Shown here one piece after another: positions 6,476-13,698 of a stretch of DNA of 16,904 bases; the first letter of the stretch is position 1; every line of letters starts with the position of its first letter. The stretch is taken from positions 1 through 16,904 of the forward strand of contig JAQUOO010000015.1 in assembly GCA_028717055.1 (NCBI GenBank), in the 5' to 3' direction. This DNA is from Candidatus Omnitrophota bacterium. Lineage in GTDB: Bacteria; Omnitrophota; Gorgyraeia; Gygaellales; Profunditerraquicolaceae. The position numbers were made by a program, and so were the translations under genes. Below the pieces are notes generated by a model. It made no database searches, was not told where the DNA came from, and was given only the letters and a program-made list of their open reading frames with translations.

Positions 6476-7141
6476 TTACCTTACCTTTAAAGATTCTACC
6501 GTCTGAAGCGGATTATCGGATTCTAATATCGGCCGGCCGATAACCAAGAAATTGCTTCCGGCTTTAATCGCTTCGGACACAGTAGCAATACGTTTTTGAT
6601 CGTTTCTGTCTATCCCCTCCGGCCTTATTCCGGGGGTAACTATCACAAATTTTCTTTTAATTATTTTTCTTAGGCCTCTTGCTTCCTGAGCCGAGCAAAC
6701 TACTCCGTCTAATCCGGAATCGACTCCGATTTTAGCCAGTTTGAACACTTGGCTGGAAAGGGTTTTTTGACTGGTTAAAACCGTAACGCCGATTAACAAT
6801 GGCTTTTTGGTTTTTGATCTTTTGGCCTCATCTTTAGCAGCAGATACCGCGGCCTTGAGCATCTCTTGGCCGCCGGATATATGCAGAGTAAGCATTTTAA
6901 CATTATGACGGACAGCTTCCCGCACCGCCTTAGCGACAGTATTGGGAATATCAAAGAATTTTAAATCCAGAAAGACCTCGCCGCCCTTCTGATGAATCAT
7001 TTTGATTACCTTTGGTCCGACGGCAGTATAAAGCTGCATACCTACTTTGAATGTTTTTATCTGAGGATGGAGTTTATAGACAAAATATTTTGCCTTGGCA
7101 AAGCTATCCACATCTAAAGCTAAAATTATTTCGGATTTCAT
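6476..7141 (-). CDS. pyrF: Orotidine 5'-phosphate decarboxylase
   Basis: PyrF decarboxylates OMP to UMP, the last step of de novo UMP synthesis, in the cytoplasm. The 221-residue protein is full length for the short bacterial type. It opens with LALDVDS, has the catalytic LDLKFFDIPNT (Asp59, Lys61, Asp64), then DGVVCSAQE, TPGIRPEG and VIGRPI, which bind the phosphate. The start codon overlaps the pyrD stop by 4 bases (ATGA), so expression is coupled to pyrD. No oddities in length or motifs. Confidence 0.96.
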   Translation of the reverse strand: MKSEIILALDVDSFAKAKYFVYKLHPQIKTFKVGMQLYTAVGPKVIKMIHQKGGEVFLDLKFFDIPNTVAKAVREAVRHNVKMLTLHISGGQEMLKAAVSAAKDEAKRSKTKKPLLIGVTVLTSQKTLSSQVFKLAKIGVDSGLDGVVCSAQEARGLRKIIKRKFVIVTPGIRPEGIDRNDQKRIATVSEAIKAGSNFLVIGRPILESDNPLQTVESLKVR

Positions 7142-8055
7142 GCTTTTAGGCTCCCAATAAGCTCCTTGATTTCAGTTATTCTATTTCGAATTAAATATTC
7201 TTTTAATCCAGAAAGTATTTCCAAGCTTGTTTTAGGATTGATAAAGTTAGCTGTCCCGACGCTTACAGCGCTTGCTCCGGCGATAATAAATTCCAGGGCG
7301 CTATCCGTATCCATTATGCCGCCCATGCCGATAATCGGAATCTTGACCTTCTTAAAAACCTCCCAAACCATTCTTACAGCCACCGGCCGGATTGCCGGGC
7401 CGCTTAAACCGGCGATTCCGACGGCTATTTTAGGTTTTCTTTGTCCGACATCAATGCTCATCCCGGTTAAAGTATTTATCAAGGATATCGCGTCGCTTCC
7501 GGCTTCCTCTGCCGATTTAGCGATTTTTCCGATTGATGTAACGTTGGGAGAAAGTTTAGTAATAAGCGTTTTACCGGTAATTTTACGGACATCCTGGACA
7601 ATCTTAAAAGTAGCATCGGGATCCTGAGAAATTAAACCTTCTCTGCCCCGCACATTGGGACAGGAAATATTCAACTCGATTGCCGCGGCTTCCTCGATTT
7701 TATCTAACTGCGAAACCAGCTCCAGGAATTCTTCAGGCTCTTCTTCCGAAGCAACGCTAACGATCACAGGGACGCCGAGCTTTTTCAAGAAAGGAAATTT
7801 ATCTTTGATAAAATTATCTAACCCGGGATTCTCCAGGCCTATGGAATTAAGCATACCGGCAGGAGTTTCGCAAGTGCGGGGAGCAGGGTTTCCTTTGCGG
7901 GGCTTTAAAGTCAAAGTCTTAGTTACGATCGCGCCCAGCTTCTTTAAATCCATAAAATCTCTAAATTCCTCGGCATAGCCAAAAGTCCCCGAAGCCACCA
8001 TCACCGGATTATTTAATTTCAATTTTCCCAGCCCTACTGAAAGATTAGTTTTCAT
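7138..8055 (-). CDS. pyrD: Dihydroorotate dehydrogenase, class 1B catalytic subunit
   Basis: PyrD oxidises dihydroorotate to orotate using FMN; class 1B passes the electrons through PyrK to NAD+. The 305-residue protein shows VASGTFGYAEEF near the N-terminus, TKTLTLKPRKGNPAPR, the conserved NSIGLENPGL, the catalytic cysteine in LNISCPN (Cys132; a cysteine rather than serine marks class 1), the FMN-binding KLSPNVT, and GMGGI and VGTANF near the C-terminus. No membrane anchor is present, as expected for 1B. It starts 4 bases after pyrK ends, giving a normal PyrD2PyrK2 gene pair, and overlaps pyrF by 4 bases. Confidence 0.97.
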   Translation of the reverse strand: MKTNLSVGLGKLKLNNPVMVASGTFGYAEEFRDFMDLKKLGAIVTKTLTLKPRKGNPAPRTCETPAGMLNSIGLENPGLDNFIKDKFPFLKKLGVPVIVSVASEEEPEEFLELVSQLDKIEEAAAIELNISCPNVRGREGLISQDPDATFKIVQDVRKITGKTLITKLSPNVTSIGKIAKSAEEAGSDAISLINTLTGMSIDVGQRKPKIAVGIAGLSGPAIRPVAVRMVWEVFKKVKIPIIGMGGIMDTDSALEFIIAGASAVSVGTANFINPKTSLEILSGLKEYLIRNRITEIKELIGSLKA

Positions 8056-8059
8056 CTTT

Positions 8060-8860
8060 TTACCAGACTAAATCTTTAGCTAAAAATACCGGGCCCTCTT
8101 TGCAAACCCGTTTTAGTCCTTCTTTTGTTTTAACGACGCAACCCAGGCATGCTCCGATTCCACAGCTCATATGTTCTTCTAGGGATAGCTGCGCTGACAT
8201 TTGGCGCTCATTAGAAATATCCGCCACTGCCTTAAGCATTGGCTTTGGCCCGCAAGCGTAGATGGCTGAAAATCGATAATCGGAAATCAGCAACAAATTC
8301 CTGAGTAAATCGCTAACCCTGCCTTTAAATCCGCTTGAACCGTCGTCAGTAGCAATCTTTACGGCACAACCAAATTTTTTAAATTCCTGAACGCAGAGCA
8401 AATGTTCTTTTGTCTTTGCTCCAATCAGCACAAGAGTTTTTACTTTCGATTTTTTACTTTCGATTTGCGCTAATTTTCCGGCAAGAAAAATTAGCGGAGC
8501 TACGCCCATGCCGCCTGCGACTAAAATTGGCTTTGAGTTTTGGGTTTTGAGTTTTGGGCAATTAAACCCGCTGCCCAACGGACCAATGATATCTAAAAAA
8601 TCGCCTTTTTTCTTTTGGGTCAAGATTTCTGTAGCCTTGCCCACAACTTCATAAAGAATGCTTACCTTCGTTCCACTCGCGCTGTGTATGCTAATCGGTC
8701 TTCTTAAAAACGGGTCCAGATTATCTCCTACCCGGATATTGATAAACTGCCCGGGAAGAGAGCTTCTGGCAACCTGCGGAGCATTTAATTCGCAATGCCA
8801 ACAGTTGCCCTTTATTTTAGTTTGCGCTAATACTTTCGCTTTCAGTTGGAAAATCTTCAT
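8060..8860 (-). CDS. pyrK: Dihydroorotate dehydrogenase electron transfer subunit
   Basis: PyrK carries FAD and a 2Fe-2S cluster and links PyrD to NAD+. Domain order in the 266 residues is: FNR-like FAD domain with DPFLRRPISIHS (49-60); NAD domain with GGMGVAPLIFLA (116-127) and YACGPKPML; and the C-terminal 2Fe-2S motif, with cysteines at 233, 238, 241 and 253 (MSCGIGACLGC then VC). Two lysine-rich loops, around residues 103-110 and 134-141, are encoded by 14-base tandem repeats and look like low-complexity expansions at surface turns. The start overlaps the stop of the methyltransferase gene (ATGA). Confidence 0.95.
   Translation of the reverse strand: MKIFQLKAKVLAQTKIKGNCWHCELNAPQVARSSLPGQFINIRVGDNLDPFLRRPISIHSASGTKVSILYEVVGKATEILTQKKKGDFLDIIGPLGSGFNCPKLKTQNSKPILVAGGMGVAPLIFLAGKLAQIESKKSKVKTLVLIGAKTKEHLLCVQEFKKFGCAVKIATDDGSSGFKGRVSDLLRNLLLISDYRFSAIYACGPKPMLKAVADISNERQMSAQLSLEEHMSCGIGACLGCVVKTKEGLKRVCKEGPVFLAKDLVW
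8437..8464 (-). repeat. Tandem repeat, 2 x 14 bases, within pyrK
   Basis: On the plus strand TTTTTACTTTCGAT occurs twice head to tail (8437-8450 and 8451-8464), perfectly. It encodes the lysine/serine-rich IESKKSKVK turn of PyrK. The period is not a multiple of three. Confidence 0.9.
8532..8558 (-). repeat. Tandem repeat, 14-base period, within pyrK
   Basis: On the plus strand TTTGAGTTTTGGG occurs at 8532-8544 and again at 8546-8558, separated by one T. It encodes the KLKTQNSK turn of PyrK. The 11-mer TTTGAGTTTTG recurs at 16060-16070, at the end of pyrR. Confidence 0.9.
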
Positions 8861-9429
8861 CTTCTCCAGAGAAAAACCGATATAACCAAAATCAGCAATG
8901 GAATTATGGAATTTAATTCTTTTTTAAACCAAGCTGCTTTTAACGGAAAATATTCCTTGGGGCTTGTTTTTATTAAGCTGGCTATCCGAGGAAGCATGCG
9001 CGGAACCCGGAGGCAATACGCTTCATAAACCCCCGGAAACATTCCTCGCAATTTTTTCTCTTCGCTAAGCGTTAACGGAAAATAACGTAAAGCGAAAACC
9101 AAAAGGAAAATAAAAGTTACCCACCAATTAAAAACTATAAACGTAACTCCCAAGCCGATAAAAAAAATTCCCAAGTACATAGGATTACGCACTATCTGAT
9201 ACGGCCCTTCTTCAATCAGGGCGCGGCTGTTCTGGGAACGCTCCGCTTTGTAGCCACGGGCGCAAACCCGGATAAGCTGGCCTAAAATTAAAAAAAGAAA
9301 CCCGGTTATGACTAAGAAATTTTCTGTCCATTCCGGACGGCTCTGGCGTAAGAATATTTTATGGAAAACCACGACTAGAATAAAAGCCAAACCCATGATT
9401 ATACCGTTAACCTTGATTCTTTTCTTCAT
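8857..9429 (-). CDS. Isoprenylcysteine carboxyl methyltransferase-like (ICMT/PEMT) membrane protein
   Basis: The 190-residue integral membrane protein has hydrophobic segments at about 9-26, 36-56, 89-122 (probably two helices) and 170-187. The family signature lies between: EEGPYQIVRNPMYLG, the SAM-binding/helix-turn motif of ICMT, PEMT and NnrU-like methyltransferases, with a later SEEKKLRGMFPG-VYEAYC segment also typical. The substrate cannot be read from the sequence; bacterial members rarely have a known substrate and need not act on prenylcysteine. It is locked between mutM (3-base gap) and pyrK (4-base overlap), so it is cotranscribed with the pyr genes without an obvious metabolic link. 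Confidence 0.83.
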   Translation of the reverse strand: MKKRIKVNGIIMGLAFILVVVFHKIFLRQSRPEWTENFLVITGFLFLILGQLIRVCARGYKAERSQNSRALIEEGPYQIVRNPMYLGIFFIGLGVTFIVFNWWVTFIFLLVFALRYFPLTLSEEKKLRGMFPGVYEAYCLRVPRMLPRIASLIKTSPKEYFPLKAAWFKKELNSIIPLLILVISVFLWRR

Positions 9430-9432
9430 TTT

Positions 9433-10233
9433 TTACTTTTGGCACTTGGGACAAAAATATGTGCCTCTTCCTCCCTGGCTAATCTTATTAATTGTCGTTT
9501 TGCAAGCTAAACAACCCTTGCCTTCCCTGCCATAAACTTTATGGTACTTTACATAGCCGCCTTTTTCTCCGGAAACCCGCACATAATCATCAACGGATGA
9601 ACCAGCATGCTCGATTGCCGCATTCAAAATATCATTAATCGCCTTAAAGAGCAATTCCTTTTCTTTATCCGTTAAAGAATTTGCCCGGCGCTCAGGATGA
9701 ATTCCGGCCCGGAATAAAATCTCTGAGGCATAAATATTGCCGATACCGGCAATAAACGCCTGGTCCATCAACAAGGGCTTGATCGCGGTTTTCTTTTTAT
9801 CCAGCATTTCCTTGAATTGCCGCAGGTTTAAATCAAGCGGCTCAGGTCCAAGCCTCTGGATGAATTTTAAGGCATGCCAATCATCCAGAAGCCTTAGTTC
9901 TGCGAATAACCTTTGATCATTAAAATCCAGAATTTTCCCGCCGGAGAAATGAAAAGCTACCCGGCTGTTCTTTCCGCCGCCCGGATAAACAAACTGGCCG
10001 GTCATTTTTAAATGTACTGCCAAAGACTTGCCATTGGTAAGCTCTAAGATCAATAGTTTCGCCCGGCGTAAAATGTTTTTAATCGTCGCCCCCTCAAGCC
10101 CCTTTTTGAACCCGGCAACACCTGGTTCGCGAATAACTCTGGAATTATGCACACAAACTTCAGCAATCTTCTTGCCTAAAACTATTTTTTCCAAATCTCT
10201 TTTTATTGTTTCGACTTCCGGCAGCTCGGGCAT
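9433..10233 (-). CDS. mutM: Formamidopyrimidine-DNA glycosylase (Fpg/MutM)
   Basis: MutM removes 8-oxoguanine and formamidopyrimidines from DNA and nicks the abasic site. The 266-residue protein is full length. It starts PELPEVETI (Pro2 and Glu3 catalytic after Met removal), has the conserved lysine in RRAKLL (Lys59), HLKMTGQF, LGPEPL, the helix-two-turn-helix AGIGNIYASEILF, and ends in the zinc finger with cysteines 241, 244, 261 and 264 around QGGRGTYF. An AGGA site precedes the ATG. It starts 22 bases after the carB gene ends, inside the pyr operon; a second DNA-repair gene (EndoQ-like) lies further upstream. Confidence 0.97.
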   Translation of the reverse strand: MPELPEVETIKRDLEKIVLGKKIAEVCVHNSRVIREPGVAGFKKGLEGATIKNILRRAKLLILELTNGKSLAVHLKMTGQFVYPGGGKNSRVAFHFSGGKILDFNDQRLFAELRLLDDWHALKFIQRLGPEPLDLNLRQFKEMLDKKKTAIKPLLMDQAFIAGIGNIYASEILFRAGIHPERRANSLTDKEKELLFKAINDILNAAIEHAGSSVDDYVRVSGEKGGYVKYHKVYGREGKGCLACKTTINKISQGGRGTYFCPKCQK

Positions 10234-10255
10234 AATTTTTCCTGCATACTGGGTA

Positions 10256-11851
10256 CTATCTGCTTTTTTTTATTTTAACCTTATGGTATTCCTGCAAAGA
10301 CTTAACCGCTAAATTATTTTTGGTCAAAGATTCAAGCCCGTTAACAGTTGCCTGGGCTCCGGAAATAGTTGTGGTATAAGGAATATTGTATGCGATTACC
10401 AACGAGCGTATTTTTACTTCATCCTGACGGGGAATCCTTCCCGTTGGAGTATTGATAACCATTTGAATTTTACCGCTCTTCATCAAATCCAGAATATTAG
10501 GGCAACCTTCGGCAATCTTGGGCAAAACTTTAACTTTAACCCCATCTTTCTCCAGGACCGCAGCGGTTCCGGAGGTCGCATAGATATGAAAGCCTAGTTT
10601 TTCTAGCTTCCTGGCTATGACAGAGATATCTTTCTTATCGCTATCACGCACCGAAATAAAAACATTTCCCTTGCGCGGGAATTTCTGCCCGGCTGCAAGC
10701 TGGCTTTTTATATAAGCCAGGCCGAAATCCTTATCAACCCCCATTACCTCACCGGTAGACTTCATTTCCGGCCCTAAAATCACATCAACTCCCGGGAAAC
10801 GATTAAAAGGAAAAACCGATTCTTTTACCGATATGTGCTTGGGAATAACTTCTTCAGTAAATTTAAGGTCTTTTAGATTTTTACCTAACATTACCTTGGT
10901 TGCAAGTTTGGCTAACGGAGCTCCTATTGCTTTAGATACAAAAGGCACAGTCCGGGATGCCCGGGGATTGACCTCTAAAACGTAAACCTTATTATCCTGA
11001 ATGGCATATTGCACATTCATCAAGCCTGTAATACTAAGCTCTTTGGCCATCTTATAAGTCGCTTCCCTGACCTTATCCAACAGCTCTTTGGATAAACTAT
11101 ATGCAGGTATGGACATAGCCGAATCTCCGGAATGAATCCCGGCTTCTTCGATATGCTCCATAATCCCGCCGATAATAAAATTCTTCCCATCACCGATAAG
11201 GTCAACGTCGACCTCGGTGGCATCCTCCAGGAATTTATCGATTAAAACCGGATGCTCCCCGGAAACCGCAGCCGCTTCTTGAATAAACTTCTCTAAAACC
11301 TTTTCTTCATAGACAATCTCCATAGCCCTGCCGCCCAAGACATAAGAAGGCCTGACTAATACCGGGTATCCTATCCTCTTCGCTACCTCCTCGGCTTCTT
11401 TAAAGTTAAAAGCTGTGCCGTTTTCAGGCTGGAGAAGGTTTAATTTATGCAGCATTTGCTTAAAGCGTTTCCTGTCTTCGGCAATATCAATACTATCCGC
11501 TGAAGTCCCCAAGAGATTTACTCCCGCCTTGCGCAAGGGAACAGCTAAATTTAAAGGAGTCTGTCCGCCAAATTGCACAATCACGCCCATAGGCTTTTCT
11601 AGTTGAATAATACTCATAATGTCTTCAAAGGTAAGCGGCTCAAAATACAACCTATCCGAGGTATCGTAATCCGTAGAAACTGTTTCAGGGTTACAATTGA
11701 CCATGATACTTTCAACACCTTCTTCTTTTAAAGCATAGGAGGCATGACAACAACAATAATCGAATTCGATACCTTGTCCAATGCGATTCGGGCCGCCTCC
11801 CAAGATAATCACTTTCTTATTTTTGCTCGGGCTTACCTCACTTGCTTCCAT
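10256..11851 (-). CDS. carB: Carbamoyl phosphate synthetase large subunit, C-terminal half only (split CarB)
   Basis: CarB is normally about 1070 residues, made of two homologous ATP-grasp halves. This 531-residue protein is only the second half, which phosphorylates carbamate to carbamoyl phosphate. Order: pre-ATP-grasp VIILGGGPNRIGQGIEFDYC (14-33) with NCNPETVSTDYDTSD; ATP-grasp with VLVRPSYVLGGRAM, the HIEEAGIHSGDS segment and VLEVNPRASRT; then the MGS-like regulatory domain (about 395-520) with YATSGTAAVLE and VINTPTGR. The N-terminal carboxyphosphate half and carA are not in the window. The start is real and not a frameshift product: AAGGAG lies 7 bases before the ATG, and the preceding DNA is an unrelated gene overlapping by 14 bases. 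Split CarB is known in Aquifex and methanogens. Confidence 0.93.
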   Translation of the reverse strand: MEASEVSPSKNKKVIILGGGPNRIGQGIEFDYCCCHASYALKEEGVESIMVNCNPETVSTDYDTSDRLYFEPLTFEDIMSIIQLEKPMGVIVQFGGQTPLNLAVPLRKAGVNLLGTSADSIDIAEDRKRFKQMLHKLNLLQPENGTAFNFKEAEEVAKRIGYPVLVRPSYVLGGRAMEIVYEEKVLEKFIQEAAAVSGEHPVLIDKFLEDATEVDVDLIGDGKNFIIGGIMEHIEEAGIHSGDSAMSIPAYSLSKELLDKVREATYKMAKELSITGLMNVQYAIQDNKVYVLEVNPRASRTVPFVSKAIGAPLAKLATKVMLGKNLKDLKFTEEVIPKHISVKESVFPFNRFPGVDVILGPEMKSTGEVMGVDKDFGLAYIKSQLAAGQKFPRKGNVFISVRDSDKKDISVIARKLEKLGFHIYATSGTAAVLEKDGVKVKVLPKIAEGCPNILDLMKSGKIQMVINTPTGRIPRQDEVKIRSLVIAYNIPYTTTISGAQATVNGLESLTKNNLAVKSLQEYHKVKIKKSR

Positions 11852-12320
11852 CAGCTGCTCCTTTTAATAACTCTTTTACTTTAGCCACTACTTCATCGAT
11901 AGTATCTAGTTTTATAACACCGGGAACATCCCAAGAACCCAGCGTAATTACCGGTATGCCAAACTGTATGCAGTAGGCAACTTCCGAAAGCGTCCCCGCT
12001 CTTCCCGGAAGGGCAACTACAACATCCGCTGACTTGACCACTAAAACGTTCCTAGCCAATCCTAAACCAGTGGGAATGGCTATATCCACAAATTTATTAG
12101 CATCAGCTTTATTATAACTCGGGAGGATACCTATGGTTAGGCCTCCTTCAGCTCTAAAACCGGAACAAACCGCCTCCATTACTCCACTTAACCCTCCAGA
12201 AACAAGTATATCTGCCACTTTCGCAAGTTTTCCGCCTAATTCCTGGGCAACTTTCTCCACTTCTTTGGCACAGACCCTCCCACCGACCACGCCTACAACT
12301 TTTTTCACTTTTATCTCCAT
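11838..12320 (-). CDS. LOG-family (TIGR00725-type) nucleotide-binding protein
   Basis: The 160-residue Rossmann-like protein matches the small LOG/DprA-related family TIGR00725. It has VVGVVGGR at the N-terminus, VSGGLSGVMEA (40-50), GLGLARN (85-91) and PGRAGTLSE (105-113), the counterpart of PGGxGTxxE in LOG proteins. LOG enzymes split nucleoside monophosphates into base and ribose 5-phosphate, but TIGR00725 members are largely uncharacterised, so nucleotide binding is the safe statement. The ATG at 12320 lacks a clear ribosome binding site. A GTG at 12308 has GGAG six bases before it, so the real start may be four codons later. It lies between tRNA-Arg and carB, overlapping carB by 14 bases. 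Confidence 0.85.
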   Translation of the reverse strand: MEIKVKKVVGVVGGRVCAKEVEKVAQELGGKLAKVADILVSGGLSGVMEAVCSGFRAEGGLTIGILPSYNKADANKFVDIAIPTGLGLARNVLVVKSADVVVALPGRAGTLSEVAYCIQFGIPVITLGSWDVPGVIKLDTIDEVVAKVKELLKGAADGSK

Positions 12321-12386
12321 ATGTTGTTTTTTTGTGCTTCCAAGGAAATTCCCGATACCGTAAACAAAAATCTATTCGTAGTATAT

Positions 12387-12458
12387 TGCGCCTGGACAGA
12401 ATTGAACTGTCACATCCAGCTCCGGAGGCTGGCGCCCTATCCGTTGGGCCACAGGCGC
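12387..12458 (-). tRNA. tRNA-Arg (anticodon CCG)
   Basis: A 72-base cloverleaf: acceptor GCGCCTG / CAGGCGC with discriminator A, anticodon stem CCAGC/GCTGG with loop CTCCGGA giving CCG, short variable loop, and T arm GACAG-TTCAATT-CTGTC. CCA is not encoded. The mature 5' end lies one base after the TAA stop codon of the EndoQ-like gene, so the tRNA must be cut out of the pyr operon transcript unless it has its own promoter inside that gene. Confidence 0.96.
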
Positions 12459-12459
12459 A

Positions 12460-13698
12460 TTAAAATAAACTTAACTGTTGCTCGTTTTGTTGACCGGGAT
12501 TTTCCTTTCCAAAAACAGAAATTATTCCATATTCTCCATCATAACCGGCTTTAATATCTACCTTTCCTTCACGCACCCTTAAGACACCCTCGGCAACCTT
12601 AGGAGGAAGACCTTTAAGTAAATCCTGCTTTGGCGCGCGCATCAGAATCTCAAACTCGGTGCCGAATTTCGACAGGCAACTGCGATATTCTCTTTCAACA
12701 CCTACACTTGTCTTGGCTACACCTTTAGAATCGGCAATTATCTCATCCAGGGATATTAAATTCTTAAAAGGTATGGCGTTCTCCGGCTTATATCCTTCTG
12801 GCCTGTCGGCTAATTTTTCTACGCGATTAACTACCCCTACCGTAACCGGCTTGCCGCATTTTGAACACTTCCCCGCATGCTCCCTGGTTTCTTTCGGCGA
12901 CCAGCGAATCCCGCAAAGCCGGTGGCCGTCAAAATGGTATTTTCCTTCTTCCGGAAAAAACTCTATGGTATATAGAAATCTCTTTTTATCTTTGGTTTTC
13001 AAAACTTCGCGAATAGTTTTATAATCTAAATCGCAGTCAAATACATTGGCTTCCCGGCCGATTCTCTGCGGCGAGTGCGAATCGCTGTTTGAGATGAGAG
13101 TAAACTTGTCTAAAGCGCTTAACCTCCAATTCATTGCCGGATCACTCGACAACCCGGTCTCCAGAGCAAATATTTTGGGGGTTTGCTCCTCAAAACAATC
13201 TTCTATCTTATCAAATCCCGACATTGAACCAAACAAACTAAACCAAGGAGTCCAGATATGTCCGGGGACAATTATGCAATTTTCGTCAATATCGAAAACG
13301 ATGCGCGCCAGTTCCGCTACATCCAACCCTAAAATCGGCCTTCCATCGCTAGCCAAGTTCCCCAGCCGGCCTAATTTTTCGTTGATTTTATCCACGCTCT
13401 TAAACGACGGAGCAATAATGACATTGTGCACTCTATAAGTCTTGCCTTTTTTGGAATAGATACTGCTGACTTCGGCAGTAAGAATAAAATATACGCCATT
13501 ATAATTATATAGCCCGTTCCCGCAATCTTCTAAGGTATGCTTTAATTCTTCCAGCCAGAGATGATGGGTAAAATCGCCCGTACCTATTAGGGTTATGCCT
13601 TTCAACTTTGCCCACTCGCTTAAATTCTTGACGTCCATATTCCGGCTGGTTGCGCGCGAATATTTGGAATGAATGTGAAAGTCGGCTATGAATTCCAT
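12460..13698 (-). CDS. Endonuclease Q-like (PHP domain, TIGR00375) DNA repair nuclease with beta-clamp motif
   Basis: EndoQ nicks DNA 5' of deaminated bases (uracil, hypoxanthine, xanthine) and abasic sites. The 412-residue protein has the PHP motifs FHIHS (7-11), GTGDFTH (39-45), HNVIIAP (91-97), the metal-site VPGHIWTPWFSLFGS and SNSDSHSP (203-210). A zinc-ribbon-like part follows with Cys262 and CSKC at 278-281, then a C-terminal helical DNA-binding region with LLKGLPPKVAEGVLRVREG. The last five residues are QLSLF, a match to the bacterial sliding-clamp binding motif QL(S/D)LF. EndoQ is known mainly from Thermococcales and a few bacteria, where archaeal forms bind PCNA. It overlaps the pyrC end by 13 bases and is followed at once by tRNA-Arg. 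The family call is firm; the activity is inferred. Confidence 0.9.
   Translation of the reverse strand: MEFIADFHIHSKYSRATSRNMDVKNLSEWAKLKGITLIGTGDFTHHLWLEELKHTLEDCGNGLYNYNGVYFILTAEVSSIYSKKGKTYRVHNVIIAPSFKSVDKINEKLGRLGNLASDGRPILGLDVAELARIVFDIDENCIIVPGHIWTPWFSLFGSMSGFDKIEDCFEEQTPKIFALETGLSSDPAMNWRLSALDKFTLISNSDSHSPQRIGREANVFDCDLDYKTIREVLKTKDKKRFLYTIEFFPEEGKYHFDGHRLCGIRWSPKETREHAGKCSKCGKPVTVGVVNRVEKLADRPEGYKPENAIPFKNLISLDEIIADSKGVAKTSVGVEREYRSCLSKFGTEFEILMRAPKQDLLKGLPPKVAEGVLRVREGKVDIKAGYDGEYGIISVFGKENPGQQNEQQLSLF

Noticed and set aside
7166..7627. Plus-strand open frame opposite pyrD
   Set aside because: Antisense to the clear PyrD coding sequence, with no motif or ribosome binding site of its own.
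9688..9700. CGCTCAGGATG word inside mutM as another REP-like element
   Set aside because: It encodes the conserved HPER segment of MutM and has no matching arm, so it is ordinary coding sequence.
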